Assembly: GCF_003987495.1 (NCBI RefSeq)
Contig: NZ_NGJU01000014.1
Coordinates: 31,682-95,681, forward strand
DNA from: Vagococcus salmoninarum
GTDB lineage: Bacteria; Bacillota; Bacilli; Lactobacillales; Vagococcaceae
Direction: 5' to 3'
Length of the DNA stretch: 64,000 bases
Shown: one piece after another, positions 37,456 to 45,986 of the stretch
How the letters are laid out: each line of letters opens with the position of its first letter
Numbering within the stretch: position 1 is the first letter of the stretch
Translations under genes and position numbers: made by a program
The notes under the pieces: model-generated
Databases searched by the model: none
The model's input: the letters and a program-made list of their open reading frames with translations, nothing else
Told to the model about the DNA's origin: nothing

Positions 37456-38550
37456 ATGAGAGTATTAGTATCGGGTGGTGGCACTGGTGGTCATATTTAT
37501 CCAGCAATATCCCTAGTCAATCATTTAAAATTAAGTGACGCCAATGCTGAATTTTTATACGTGGGAACTGAAAAAGGCTTAGAAAGCACAATTGTCCCTG
37601 AGTATGACATTCCTTTTAAAACAATTGAAATCCAAGGATTCAGACGTTCCTTGTCAGTAGCAAATTTTAAAACAGCCTATTTATTTATGAAAAGTATCGG
37701 CGACTCTAAAAAATTGTTGAAAGAATTTAAACCTGATGTCGTAATTGGGACCGGGGGCTATGTTTGTGGGGCAGTTGTTTATGCGGCTCATAAACTAGGT
37801 ATTCCAACAATTATCCACGAACAAAACAGTGTGCCGGGAATAACGAATAAATTTTTAGCTAAATACGTTGATAAAATTGCCATTTGTTTTCCTGATGCTG
37901 CCCAATATTTTCCGCAAGAGAAAGTTGTTTTGACGGGAAACCCCCGAGCTCAAGAAGTTGTTAACATTGAGAAAACAGCTGTTTTAGAAAGTTATGGGTT
38001 AAAACAAGGCAAACCGACAGTTTTAGTATTTGGTGGCAGTCAAGGGGCTTTAACGTTAACTAATGCCATGAAAGAAAGTTTAGTTGAATTAGCTAAGCGC
38101 GACTACCAGATTGTTTATGGAACAGGGCAACGCTATTACGAAGACATTCAACGCTTCTTGATCGAGCAACAAATTGAGGCAGAAAACATTGCTATTTTAC
38201 CTTATATCGATAATATGGCGATGCTTTTAAAAAATATTGACTTAGTAGTTAGTCGGGCAGGAGCAACTAGCTTAGCGGAAATTACGGCCTTAGGCTTACC
38301 GAGTATTTTAATTCCTAGTCCAAATGTAACGAATGATCATCAAACTAAAAACGCTCAAAGTTTAGTAAAATCTGGGGCGACCAGTTTGTTAAAAGATAGT
38401 GAATTGACAAGTTTAAGCTTAGTCAGAGAGTTAGACAACTTGATGCTAAACTCAGATAAATTGGAACAGATGGCACTGTCGGCTAAAGGGGAAGGAATCC
38501 CTGATGCCAGTGATCGTCTCGAAGCAGTAATCGATAACTTAACGAAGTGA
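37456..38550 (+). CDS. murG: UDP-GlcNAc--lipid I transferase MurG
   Basis: A 364-residue peripheral GT28 glycosyltransferase making lipid II. The N-terminal loop [44 protein letters not shown], the donor loop [11 protein letters not shown], and [19 protein letters not shown] are all present. The ribosome site is weak (GAGAATGG), so expression may depend on coupling with murD 15 bases upstream. Confidence 0.97.
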   Translation: MRVLVSGGGTGGHIYPAISLVNHLKLSDANAEFLYVGTEKGLESTIVPEYDIPFKTIEIQGFRRSLSVANFKTAYLFMKSIGDSKKLLKEFKPDVVIGTGGYVCGAVVYAAHKLGIPTIIHEQNSVPGITNKFLAKYVDKIAICFPDAAQYFPQEKVVLTGNPRAQEVVNIEKTAVLESYGLKQGKPTVLVFGGSQGALTLTNAMKESLVELAKRDYQIVYGTGQRYYEDIQRFLIEQQIEAENIAILPYIDNMAMLLKNIDLVVSRAGATSLAEITALGLPSILIPSPNVTNDHQTKNAQSLVKSGATSLLKDSELTSLSLVRELDNLMLNSDKLEQMALSAKGEGIPDASDRLEAVIDNLTK

Positions 38551-38566
38551 AAAGGAGGTAAGCATC

Positions 38567-39664
38567 ATGACAAAAGACGACCAGCCATCAAGTGAGCAAG
38601 ACTCAAATGAGACCCGCGAGGAGATGCTTACACCTTGGCAACGAGAAAATATTAGATACTTAGAACAACATGGTGATCGCCCTCAGTGGCAAGATGTTGA
38701 AGAAGAGTTAGAAGCAGATCAGGAACTTGAAGAAGAACTCCTTGAAGAGGAAGAAAGCCCTGAAATAGTAGAAGAAATTGAAACGGATGAGTCAAGAGAA
38801 GAACAAGATAAGAAAGTTTTAAAAGACTTACCTAAATCTCGGTCTTTTGCTGATAAACTACCTAAAATGAAAGTCCAAAGACAACAACGGCTTAAAAAAC
38901 GGTTAACGTTGTTAGTTTCTCTTTTTGGCATAGCCGCTTTAGGGATGATTTATTATGTCTCGCCTTTAAGTAAAGTTAACCGTTTGGAAATAGTTGGTAA
39001 CCAAAAAGTTGAGGCTAGTTTAATTGCTAAAGCAACGAAACTTAGTGACAAGGACGGCATTTGGTCGGCCTATTTTGATAAGTCAGTGTTGGCAAAAGTA
39101 AAAGCAAGCCATCCTCGCATAAAAGATGTTGAAGTTCATCTGTCTAAAATAAACAATTTAAAAATTGTCGTCACTGAATTTTCTGAAATTGCCTATGCTA
39201 AGGAAGGTAAAGTATTTCACCCAGTCTTAGAAAATGGCGTTATTTTAACTAACGAAACAGTTGAACAAGCAGATGATCAATTTTTAGTTTTAATTAATTT
39301 TACGCCAGGAGTTAGTTTAGAAAACTTAATGGCAAATATTAATAAAGTTGATGAGGTTGTGAAAAATAACATTAAAGAAATCAGTAGCACACCTTCAAAA
39401 AATAATGAGTATTTAGTCACGATGACAATGAAAGATGGGAACCAAATCATTGCATCAACGAAAGATTACCAAGACAAAATTAATTATTATCCTCAAGTTG
39501 CCTCAGAAATGAGTGAAAAAGGAGTCGTAGACATGGAGGCAGGAATATTTTCTACGTCTTTTGATGAAATAAAGAAACAAAAAGCCGAAGAAAAAGCCAA
39601 AAATGACTATGAAGCATGGTTAAAACAGCTTGAAGATGAAAATAAAGAAAAAAATAACGAATAA
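38567..39664 (+). CDS. divIB: Cell division protein DivIB/FtsQ
   Basis: A 365-residue bitopic divisome protein. The long acidic cytoplasmic N-terminus (about 110 residues, runs of Glu/Asp) is followed by one membrane helix (LTLLVSLFGIAALGMIYYV), a POTRA domain (VNRLEIVGNQKVEASLIAKA) and the beta domain, then a Lys/Glu-rich tail. It forms a complex with FtsL and DivIC. AAAGGAGG precedes the start. Last gene before the ftsA promoter. Confidence 0.94.
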   Translation: MTKDDQPSSEQDSNETREEMLTPWQRENIRYLEQHGDRPQWQDVEEELEADQELEEELLEEEESPEIVEEIETDESREEQDKKVLKDLPKSRSFADKLPKMKVQRQQRLKKRLTLLVSLFGIAALGMIYYVSPLSKVNRLEIVGNQKVEASLIAKATKLSDKDGIWSAYFDKSVLAKVKASHPRIKDVEVHLSKINNLKIVVTEFSEIAYAKEGKVFHPVLENGVILTNETVEQADDQFLVLINFTPGVSLENLMANINKVDEVVKNNIKEISSTPSKNNEYLVTMTMKDGNQIIASTKDYQDKINYYPQVASEMSEKGVVDMEAGIFSTSFDEIKKQKAEEKAKNDYEAWLKQLEDENKEKNNE

Positions 39665-39679
39665 TTATGTATTCTTCTT

Positions 39680-39707
39680 TTGTAAAGTCTGCGATTTATG
39701 GTAGAAT
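39680..39707 (+). promoter_or_regulatory. Internal promoter for ftsA-ftsZ
   Basis: TTGTAA at 39680 and TAGAAT at 39702 with a 16-base spacer and TGG directly before the -10 (extended form), 90 bases before ftsA. Confidence 0.6.
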
Positions 39708-39798
39708 TGTAAGAAGATAGTTATTTAGAAATTAAAATATAAAAATATGATTTTCTCATGAACGAAATTGCAATTTAAAATAGGAGGGATTACCTTTC

Positions 39799-41136
39799 AT
39801 GGCAAAAACAGGGATTTACGTTGGCCTAGATATTGGTACAACATCAGTTAAGGTTGTTGTAGCTGAATACATAGAAGGACAAATAAATATTATTGGTGTA
39901 GGAAATGCTAAAGCTGAAGGGTTAAGTCGCGGTATCGTGATTGATATTGATAAAGCTGTTAATTCAATTAAACGAGCGATTAGCCAAGCAGAAGAAAAAT
40001 CAGGCATTCAAATTAGAAAAGTTAATGTTGGTTTACCAGCTAACTTACTAGAAGTTGAAAAATGTGAGGGCATGATCGCCGTTAGTACTGAATCAAAAGA
40101 AATTACCGATGCAGATGTTCGCAACGTTGCCTCAGCGGCAATTGTTCGTTCGACACCGCCAGAACGTCAAATCATTACTTTAATTCCACAAGAATATAAA
40201 GTTGATGGTTTTGATGGCATCAAAGATCCACGAGGTATGATTGGTGTTCGTTTGGATATGAATGGTCTAGTCTTTACTGGTCCTAAAACTATTATTCACA
40301 ACATTAAAAAATGTGTTGAAAAAGCTGGCTTACAATTAGCTGAAATTGTGATTACCCCCTTAGCCTTAACAGAGTCTATTTTATCAGATGGTGAAAAAGA
40401 TTTTGGGACGATTGTCATCGACATGGGTGGTGGTCAAACAACGACTGCTGTAATGTACGAAAACGAATTAAAATTTACACATGTTGAACAAGAGGGCGGA
40501 GAGTTTGTGACAAAAGACATCTCAGTCGTCTTAAATACGTCACTAAATAACGCTGAAGCACTAAAAATCAACTATGGTGATGCCTACCCAGAGAGAACTT
40601 CTTCTCATGAAGAATTTCCTGTTGATGTCATTGGTCAAAATGATCCAATCAAAGTAGATGAGCGTTACTTGTCTGAAATTATTGAAGCCCGCATGGAACA
40701 AATTTTCACTAAAGCAAAAGTTGCTTTAGAAGAAATTGACGCTTTAGGCTTACCTGGTGGAATTATCTTATCAGGTGGGAATGCTAGCATTCCTGGGATT
40801 GTAGAGTTGGCAAGTGATATTTTCGGCGCTCATGTTAAGTTACATGTACCGAATCATATGGGCTTAAGAAACCCAATCTTTGCTAATGCAATTAGCATTG
40901 TTGAGTATGGTGCTCAATTGAATGAGATCTATCATATTTCTAAAGTAGCCGTAACGGGTGGCAAACTTTCTGTCAGTCAGTCGAATGACGAAGTCCACTA
41001 CGAGAAAGCTTATCCAAAAGAACAAGAAGTTAAACAAGAACAAGCAGTCGTTTATGACGACTACACTGGCGATGAGCCAAAAGGCGAGAATGTGAAGGAT
41101 AAGCTTAAAGGTTTCCTTTCTAATATTTTTGACTAA
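39799..41136 (+). CDS. ftsA: Cell division protein FtsA
   Basis: An actin-like ATPase of 445 residues that tethers FtsZ to the membrane. Phosphate-1 loop GLDIGTTSVKVV, the 1C domain around residues 85-165, IVIDMGGGQTTTAV, and GLPGGIILSGGNASIPG are visible. The C-terminal amphipathic tail KDKLKGFLSNIFD is the expected membrane-targeting helix, after an acidic linker. AGGAGGG precedes the start; ftsZ follows after 26 bases. Confidence 0.97.
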   Translation: MAKTGIYVGLDIGTTSVKVVVAEYIEGQINIIGVGNAKAEGLSRGIVIDIDKAVNSIKRAISQAEEKSGIQIRKVNVGLPANLLEVEKCEGMIAVSTESKEITDADVRNVASAAIVRSTPPERQIITLIPQEYKVDGFDGIKDPRGMIGVRLDMNGLVFTGPKTIIHNIKKCVEKAGLQLAEIVITPLALTESILSDGEKDFGTIVIDMGGGQTTTAVMYENELKFTHVEQEGGEFVTKDISVVLNTSLNNAEALKINYGDAYPERTSSHEEFPVDVIGQNDPIKVDERYLSEIIEARMEQIFTKAKVALEEIDALGLPGGIILSGGNASIPGIVELASDIFGAHVKLHVPNHMGLRNPIFANAISIVEYGAQLNEIYHISKVAVTGGKLSVSQSNDEVHYEKAYPKEQEVKQEQAVVYDDYTGDEPKGENVKDKLKGFLSNIFD

Positions 41137-41162
41137 TAAAAAAATAGGAGGACTAAAACGAG

Positions 41163-42437
41163 ATGGAATTTTCAATTGATAATAATATTGATAACGGCGC
41201 AGTAATTAAAGTAATCGGAGTTGGTGGCGGTGGTGGTAATGCTGTCAATCGCATGATCGATGAAAACGTTAAAGGCGTGGAGTTTATCGTTGCGAACACA
41301 GATGTTCAAGCACTAAAAGATAGCAAAGCTGAAACAGTTATTCAATTAGGACCTAAGTACACAAGAGGCCTAGGTGCTGGTTCACAACCGGAAGTTGGCC
41401 AAAAAGCCGCGGAAGAAAGTGAGTCAATCTTAGCCGATGCTATGAGTGGTGCTGATATGATTTTCATTACTGCTGGTATGGGTGGTGGAACTGGTACAGG
41501 AGCTGCTCCAGAAGTAGCCCGTATCGCTAAACAACTTGGAGCTTTAACAGTCGGAGTTGTGACACGTCCCTTTAGTTTTGAAGGACCAAAACGTGGCCGT
41601 TACGCTGCTGAAGGAATTTCTCAATTAAAAGAAAACGTGGATACATTACTAATTATTTCAAACAACCGTCTATTAGAGATTGTTGACAAAAAAACACCAA
41701 TCTTAGAAGCCTTCCGTGAAGCTGATAACGTTTTACGCCAAGGGGTACAAGGAATTTCAGATTTAATTACTGCACCTGGTTACGTTAACTTGGACTTCGC
41801 TGATGTTAAAACAGTTATGGAAAACCAAGGAACAGCCTTAATGGGAATCGGTTCTGCTAGTGGTGAGGATCGTGTGATCCAAGCAACGAAACAAGCTATT
41901 TCTTCACCATTACTTGAAACATCAATTGATGGCGCAGAACAAGTCTTACTTAATATTACTGGTGGCCTTGATATGACTTTATTTGAAGCCCAAGATGCTT
42001 CTGACATTGTCACAAGTGCAGCTAATAGTGATGTCAACATCATTTTAGGAACTTCAATTAATGAAGACTTGAAAGATGAAATCATCGTAACTGTTATTGC
42101 AACAGGGATTGATCCAACTAAAAATGAAAAAAAAAAGGGACGCACCGTCGCTAGACAAGCAAGCCCACAACAAGCGACTACAGCACCGTCCCATGTCGTA
42201 GCACCAACACCAAGACCAACGATGGACATCGAACCGGTTAAACCAGAGTCAGAAGACGAAAGTGCTTTTGGAGACTGGGATATTCGCAGAGAACCAAGCC
42301 AACGTGGTAATTTTGAAGAAACACAATTTGAAAAATTAGAGAAAAAAGATTTCGACACTTTTTCAAAAGACCCAGAGCCATCAAACAATGATGACGATGA
42401 GTTAAATACACCGGCATTTTTCCGACGTAAACGCTAA
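41163..42437 (+). CDS. ftsZ: Cell division protein FtsZ
   Basis: The tubulin-like GTPase that forms the Z-ring, 424 residues. [13 protein letters not shown] starts the nucleotide site, the tubulin signature [13 protein letters not shown] is near residue 106, and [11 protein letters not shown] lies in the T7 loop region. A variable linker (about 320-405) leads to the conserved C-terminal peptide [13 protein letters not shown] that binds FtsA and SepF. ATAGGAGG precedes the start. Confidence 0.98.
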   Translation: MEFSIDNNIDNGAVIKVIGVGGGGGNAVNRMIDENVKGVEFIVANTDVQALKDSKAETVIQLGPKYTRGLGAGSQPEVGQKAAEESESILADAMSGADMIFITAGMGGGTGTGAAPEVARIAKQLGALTVGVVTRPFSFEGPKRGRYAAEGISQLKENVDTLLIISNNRLLEIVDKKTPILEAFREADNVLRQGVQGISDLITAPGYVNLDFADVKTVMENQGTALMGIGSASGEDRVIQATKQAISSPLLETSIDGAEQVLLNITGGLDMTLFEAQDASDIVTSAANSDVNIILGTSINEDLKDEIIVTVIATGIDPTKNEKKKGRTVARQASPQQATTAPSHVVAPTPRPTMDIEPVKPESEDESAFGDWDIRREPSQRGNFEETQFEKLEKKDFDTFSKDPEPSNNDDDELNTPAFFRRKR

Positions 42438-42452
42438 AAGGAGTTATGAGTC

Positions 42453-43124
42453 ATGCTTGAGAGCAATCTTAATCAAATAAGAGCAACAATCTCTCAAGCT
42501 TGTACTTTAGCTAAGCGAGATCAAGAGACAGTTAAACTAGTTGCAGTTACTAAGACGGTCTCGATTGAAAAAATGTTACCTTTGATTTCAGCAGGTATTA
42601 ATGAGTTTGGTAAAAATCGTGTTGAAAGTTTGCTAGAGAAACAAAGGCTGCTACAAGATCATGAGATTGTGTGGCACTTTATTGGCCGTCTCCAACGTCG
42701 AAAAGTCAAAGAGGTAATTAATCAGATTGATTACTTCCATGCTTTAGACAAAGAATCATTAGCCATGGAGATCCAAAAACGTGGAACAAGAACAATTAAA
42801 TGTTTTGTACAAGTCAATGTTTCTGAAGAAGCAAGTAAACAAGGCTGTCTTTTAGAAGACACAATCAAATTTATTGTTAATTTAGAAAGATTTGATAGAA
42901 TTAAAGTAGTTGGTTTAATGACTATGGCTCCGTATGATGCAAGTGATGAAGAAATCGTAAGATATTTTGAAACATTGGCTAAAAAAAAGGAAGAAATTGT
43001 TAAGTTAAACTTGAGTCACGCTCCCTGTACAGAACTTAGTATGGGAATGAGTCAAGATTATCCCTTAGCGATTGAATCTGGTGCTACATTAATTAGAATA
43101 GGTACTGCTTTTTTTAAAGAATAG
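42453..43124 (+). CDS. PLP homeostasis protein (YggS/YlmE, PLPBP family)
   Basis: A 223-residue alanine-racemase-fold protein binding pyridoxal phosphate through Lys34 in LVAVTKTVS. WHFIGRLQRRKVKEV and CTELSMGMSQDYPLAIESGA are family signatures. It buffers PLP and affects amino-acid pools; no catalytic role is proven for the family. It follows ftsZ in the ylm segment common to Firmicutes. Confidence 0.95.
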   Translation: MLESNLNQIRATISQACTLAKRDQETVKLVAVTKTVSIEKMLPLISAGINEFGKNRVESLLEKQRLLQDHEIVWHFIGRLQRRKVKEVINQIDYFHALDKESLAMEIQKRGTRTIKCFVQVNVSEEASKQGCLLEDTIKFIVNLERFDRIKVVGLMTMAPYDASDEEIVRYFETLAKKKEEIVKLNLSHAPCTELSMGMSQDYPLAIESGATLIRIGTAFFKE

Positions 43125-43145
43125 AAAATAAAAGGGTGAGTTAGG

Positions 43146-43775
43146 ATGAATATGTCAACAGCAGCTGAGAAAATACAAAAATTTTTCGGACTTAGTGATA
43201 GTGATGCATTAGAAGAATCATATTCGGATAATGCATATGTTGAAAAACCAAAAAATAGTTATTCAAGCCAAAGCCGTTCATATTTTCAAGATGAAGGGAA
43301 AGCAGAGAATACCTATTCGAACAACACTATGAAGACAAGTCAAAAGCAACCTAGAGTTGAAAAAGTTGAACAACAGCAGGAAGTGATTCCTAAGGTTGAA
43401 AAAACGGCTCCGTTGGAAAACGTTAGAATGCCTAAAAAAGTAGTGCAAATGAGCAAGAAAGAATCAATGCTCCAAAGAGATGTGGCAGGTGAAGACAAAG
43501 TGAAAAAGATTTCGATTTTAGAACCACGAACATATACTGAATCTAAAAATATTGCAAAATGTATTTTCAGAAATGAAATAGTCATTATTAATTTCCATCT
43601 TGTTGAAGAAACACAAGCCCGTCGGATAGTCGATTTCTTGACAGGAACAGTTTATGCTCTTGATGGGGATATCCAACGGTTAGGAAATGAAATATTCATT
43701 TGTACTCCTCCAAATACGGAAATTGATAGTGAAACAGCCAAAAGCCTATTAAGTACTCAGTTTAAAGAATACTAG
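43146..43775 (+). CDS. sepF: Cell division protein SepF
   Basis: A 209-residue Z-ring partner. The short N-terminal amphipathic membrane-binding helix (AAEKIQKFFGL) is followed by a disordered Gln/Ser/Lys-rich linker and the C-terminal SepF fold (ILEPRTYTESKNIAKCI, RRIVDFLTGTVYALDG). It aligns FtsZ filaments at the membrane. AAGGGTGAG precedes the start; ATG 43152 is a possible alternative. Confidence 0.95.
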   Translation: MNMSTAAEKIQKFFGLSDSDALEESYSDNAYVEKPKNSYSSQSRSYFQDEGKAENTYSNNTMKTSQKQPRVEKVEQQQEVIPKVEKTAPLENVRMPKKVVQMSKKESMLQRDVAGEDKVKKISILEPRTYTESKNIAKCIFRNEIVIINFHLVEETQARRIVDFLTGTVYALDGDIQRLGNEIFICTPPNTEIDSETAKSLLSTQFKEY

Positions 43776-43789
43776 AAGGACGTGTTAGT

Positions 43790-44062
43790 TTGATAGGAAG
43801 TTTAATGTATTTAATATATAAAATTGTTGGTATTTACTCCGGCGCATTAATGATTTATGCATTATTATCATGGTTTCCAGGTGGTTATCAATCAGCCATC
43901 GGCCAATTTCTTGGAAGAATCTGTGAGCCTTACATAAAAATCTTTGATCGCTTGAATTTAAGGTTTGGCGGGATTGACTTTACTATTTTAGCAGCAATTT
44001 TAGCTTTAAACTTTGGTGTTAAAATACTGTCACAAGTAATGTTTAGATTTATGATGTTTTAG
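43790..44062 (+). CDS. YggT/YlmG family membrane protein
   Basis: A 90-residue protein with two membrane helices flanking the family core SWFPGGYQSAIGQFLGRICE and DFTILAAILALNFGVK. It is linked to division and osmotic tolerance in other bacteria, but the mechanism is unknown. The start is TTG 43790 behind AGAAGGA, which may keep its level low relative to sepF. Confidence 0.92.
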   Translation: MIGSLMYLIYKIVGIYSGALMIYALLSWFPGGYQSAIGQFLGRICEPYIKIFDRLNLRFGGIDFTILAAILALNFGVKILSQVMFRFMMF

Positions 44063-44092
44063 TAAATTATATTATTGAAAGGATGTGTATCT

Positions 44093-44875
44093 ATGAATGC
44101 AAATGTTTACCAACATTTTCGCAAAGATGAACATCCTTTTGTTGATATGATTGGTGGTTGGATTGAACAAGTTGAAAGTCAGTACGCTCCGTACTTAACT
44201 GACTTTTTAGATCCTCGACAGGCGTTCATTTTAGAATCTATTATCGGAAGTGATAGCGAATTAGTCTATTCTTTCTATGGTGGGTACGAAAGTGCTGAAA
44301 GACGCCGAGCCTTAATTTATCCAGCATACTATGAGCCGACAGAGGAAGATTATCAAGTAGAACTGTATGAAATTCAGTACCCAGTTAAATTTGGTAGTTT
44401 GTCTCATGGAAAAATTTTAGGAACTTTGTTAAGTTCTGGAATTCGTCGAGAATTTTTCGGCGATATCATTTCTGATGGCGAACGTTGGCAGTTTTTTATT
44501 AATCATGAAGTTGCTAATTTTGTTATCAGTCAATTAGATAAAATTGGTAGTATGTCTGTGAAAGTTAAGCAAATTAATTATACTGATATTTTAGTAGCTA
44601 AAGATAGCTGGGAATTTGAAACTGACACGGTTACGTCATTACGTGTAGACAACATCATTTCGGCTGTTTTTAATATCTCAAGACAACGTTCAAAACTCTT
44701 AGTTGATTCCGGGAAAGTAAAAGTCAATTGGGTTGAAATTCAACGAAGTGATTTTATGTTAGCTTTGTTAGACATTATATCAATCCGTGGCTTTGGCCGA
44801 ATCCAGTTACGAACGATTGAAGGAAAAACTAAAAAAGATAAACACCGAGTACAGCTTGCTGTTCTCAGAAAATAA
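44093..44875 (+). CDS. YlmH family RNA-binding protein (S4 domain)
   Basis: A 260-residue protein with an N-terminal domain of the YlmH type (QHFRKDEHPFVDMIGGWIEQ, RQAFILESII) and a C-terminal S4 RNA-binding domain (LRVDNIISAVFNISRQRSK, GKVKVNWVEI). YlmH has been linked to ribosome quality control and division in Firmicutes. AAAGGATGTG sets ATG 44093. It ends 19 bases before divIVA. Confidence 0.93.
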   Translation: MNANVYQHFRKDEHPFVDMIGGWIEQVESQYAPYLTDFLDPRQAFILESIIGSDSELVYSFYGGYESAERRRALIYPAYYEPTEEDYQVELYEIQYPVKFGSLSHGKILGTLLSSGIRREFFGDIISDGERWQFFINHEVANFVISQLDKIGSMSVKVKQINYTDILVAKDSWEFETDTVTSLRVDNIISAVFNISRQRSKLLVDSGKVKVNWVEIQRSDFMLALLDIISIRGFGRIQLRTIEGKTKKDKHRVQLAVLRK

Positions 44876-44894
44876 AAATGTTGAGGTGAATGAT

Positions 44895-45665
44895 ATGGCT
44901 TTAAGTCCATTAGATATTAAAAATAAATCCTTCCCAACGAAAATGAGAGGGTATAATCAAGAAGAAGTAGATGATTTTTTAGATCAAGTAATTGCTGACT
45001 ATGAAGATGCTCTTAGAGATAAGCGAGAACTTGAAAAAAACTTGAAACATGCTGATGAAAAATTAACATATTTTAATGAATTAAAAGATGCTTTAAACCA
45101 ATCAATCATTGTTGCTCAAGATACAGCTGATAAACTTAAAAATACAGCAGTCAAAGAATCTGATGTCTTAGTTTCTTCAGCCGGTGCTGATGCGAAAGCG
45201 ATTTTAACTAAAGCTCAAGAAGAAGCTGATCGAACAACTCGTGAAGCAAATCAAAAAGCAGAAGAGATTATGCGTAATGCGACTCAAAACGCTAGTCAAC
45301 TTGCCCATGAAACTGACGACTTGAAAAAGAAAACAAGAGAATTCCATAGAAGCTTAGCTTTATTACTTGAGTCTCAGTTAGAGATTGTTAAGAGTAAAGA
45401 TTGGGATAACTTGCTACAACCTTTTGCTAACTACATTGGTGATGATCATTCAGCAGTTAGAGAGCTTTTGGAAAAAGAAGTTGACAACAAACAAGAAGTT
45501 AGTGTAGAATCTGAAGGACATACTCAAGCAATTGAAATTTCTGACTTAGTTGAACAAAGTAACGTTTCAGAAAGCCCAGAAGAGAGTATTGAAGAGATTC
45601 GCAAAAGTATGACAGCTGATGATAAATCAGATCGTAAAGACCGTAAAAGTCGTCGCGATCGTTAA
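44895..45665 (+). CDS. divIVA: Cell division/polarity protein DivIVA
   Basis: A 256-residue coiled-coil protein that recognises curved membrane at septa and poles. The N-terminal crossed-loop domain (MALSPLDIKNKSFPTKMRGY, then NQEEVDDFLDQV) is followed by two long coiled coils and an acidic then basic tail (RKDRKSRRDR). GAGGTGAATG sets ATG 44895; upstream in-frame ATGs lie inside ylmH. Last gene of the dcw-ylm cluster; no terminator was seen before the T-box. Confidence 0.95.
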   Translation: MALSPLDIKNKSFPTKMRGYNQEEVDDFLDQVIADYEDALRDKRELEKNLKHADEKLTYFNELKDALNQSIIVAQDTADKLKNTAVKESDVLVSSAGADAKAILTKAQEEADRTTREANQKAEEIMRNATQNASQLAHETDDLKKKTREFHRSLALLLESQLEIVKSKDWDNLLQPFANYIGDDHSAVRELLEKEVDNKQEVSVESEGHTQAIEISDLVEQSNVSESPEESIEEIRKSMTADDKSDRKDRKSRRDR

Positions 45666-45689
45666 AAGTGAGAAATAGAAAAGTTAATC

Positions 45690-45900
45690 ATTAAACTTAA
45701 CAGCGAGCCAATGAAAGTGAAAGTTTGGTAGTCCATGATGATTAAAAAGATCCTTCTCTAATACTTTAGTTATGAACTTAAGTAATAACTAACGCCTAAT
45801 TCCCGTTACGAATCTTGAGAGGGAATTTAAGCAATTAAATTCTAAATCTGGGTGGTAACACGAGCACTTCGTCCCTATTAGGGGCGAAGTGTTTTTCTAT
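45690..45900 (+). promoter_or_regulatory. T-box leader of ileS (tRNA-Ile responsive)
   Basis: The conserved T-box sequence CTGGGTGGTAACACGAG is at 45848-45864, directly before a terminator. Upstream hairpins include TTAGTTAT/ATAACTAA (about 45767-45793) and GAATTTAA/TTAAATTC (about 45822-45841). In the family, uncharged tRNA pairs with the leader and stabilises an antiterminator. Isoleucine specificity is inferred from ileS downstream; I could not assign the specifier codon by eye. Confidence 0.9.
45865..45897 (+). terminator. T-box regulated terminator
   Basis: CACTTCGTCCCT / AGGGGCGAAGTG arms with a three-base loop and a five-base T-run; its 5' arm adjoins the T-box sequence. Confidence 0.9.
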
Positions 45901-45986
45901 TGACTCACAACTCAGTTCGAAGGGTAACACTGACTAAACATGTTTTAAATTAAACTTATTAATATAAATAAAGGGGCAAACGGATT

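Noticed and set aside
41780-42388. Long minus-strand open frame (202 codons) inside ftsZ
   Set aside because: Antisense shadow of ftsZ caused by codon bias; composition is Ser/Val-rich and matches nothing.
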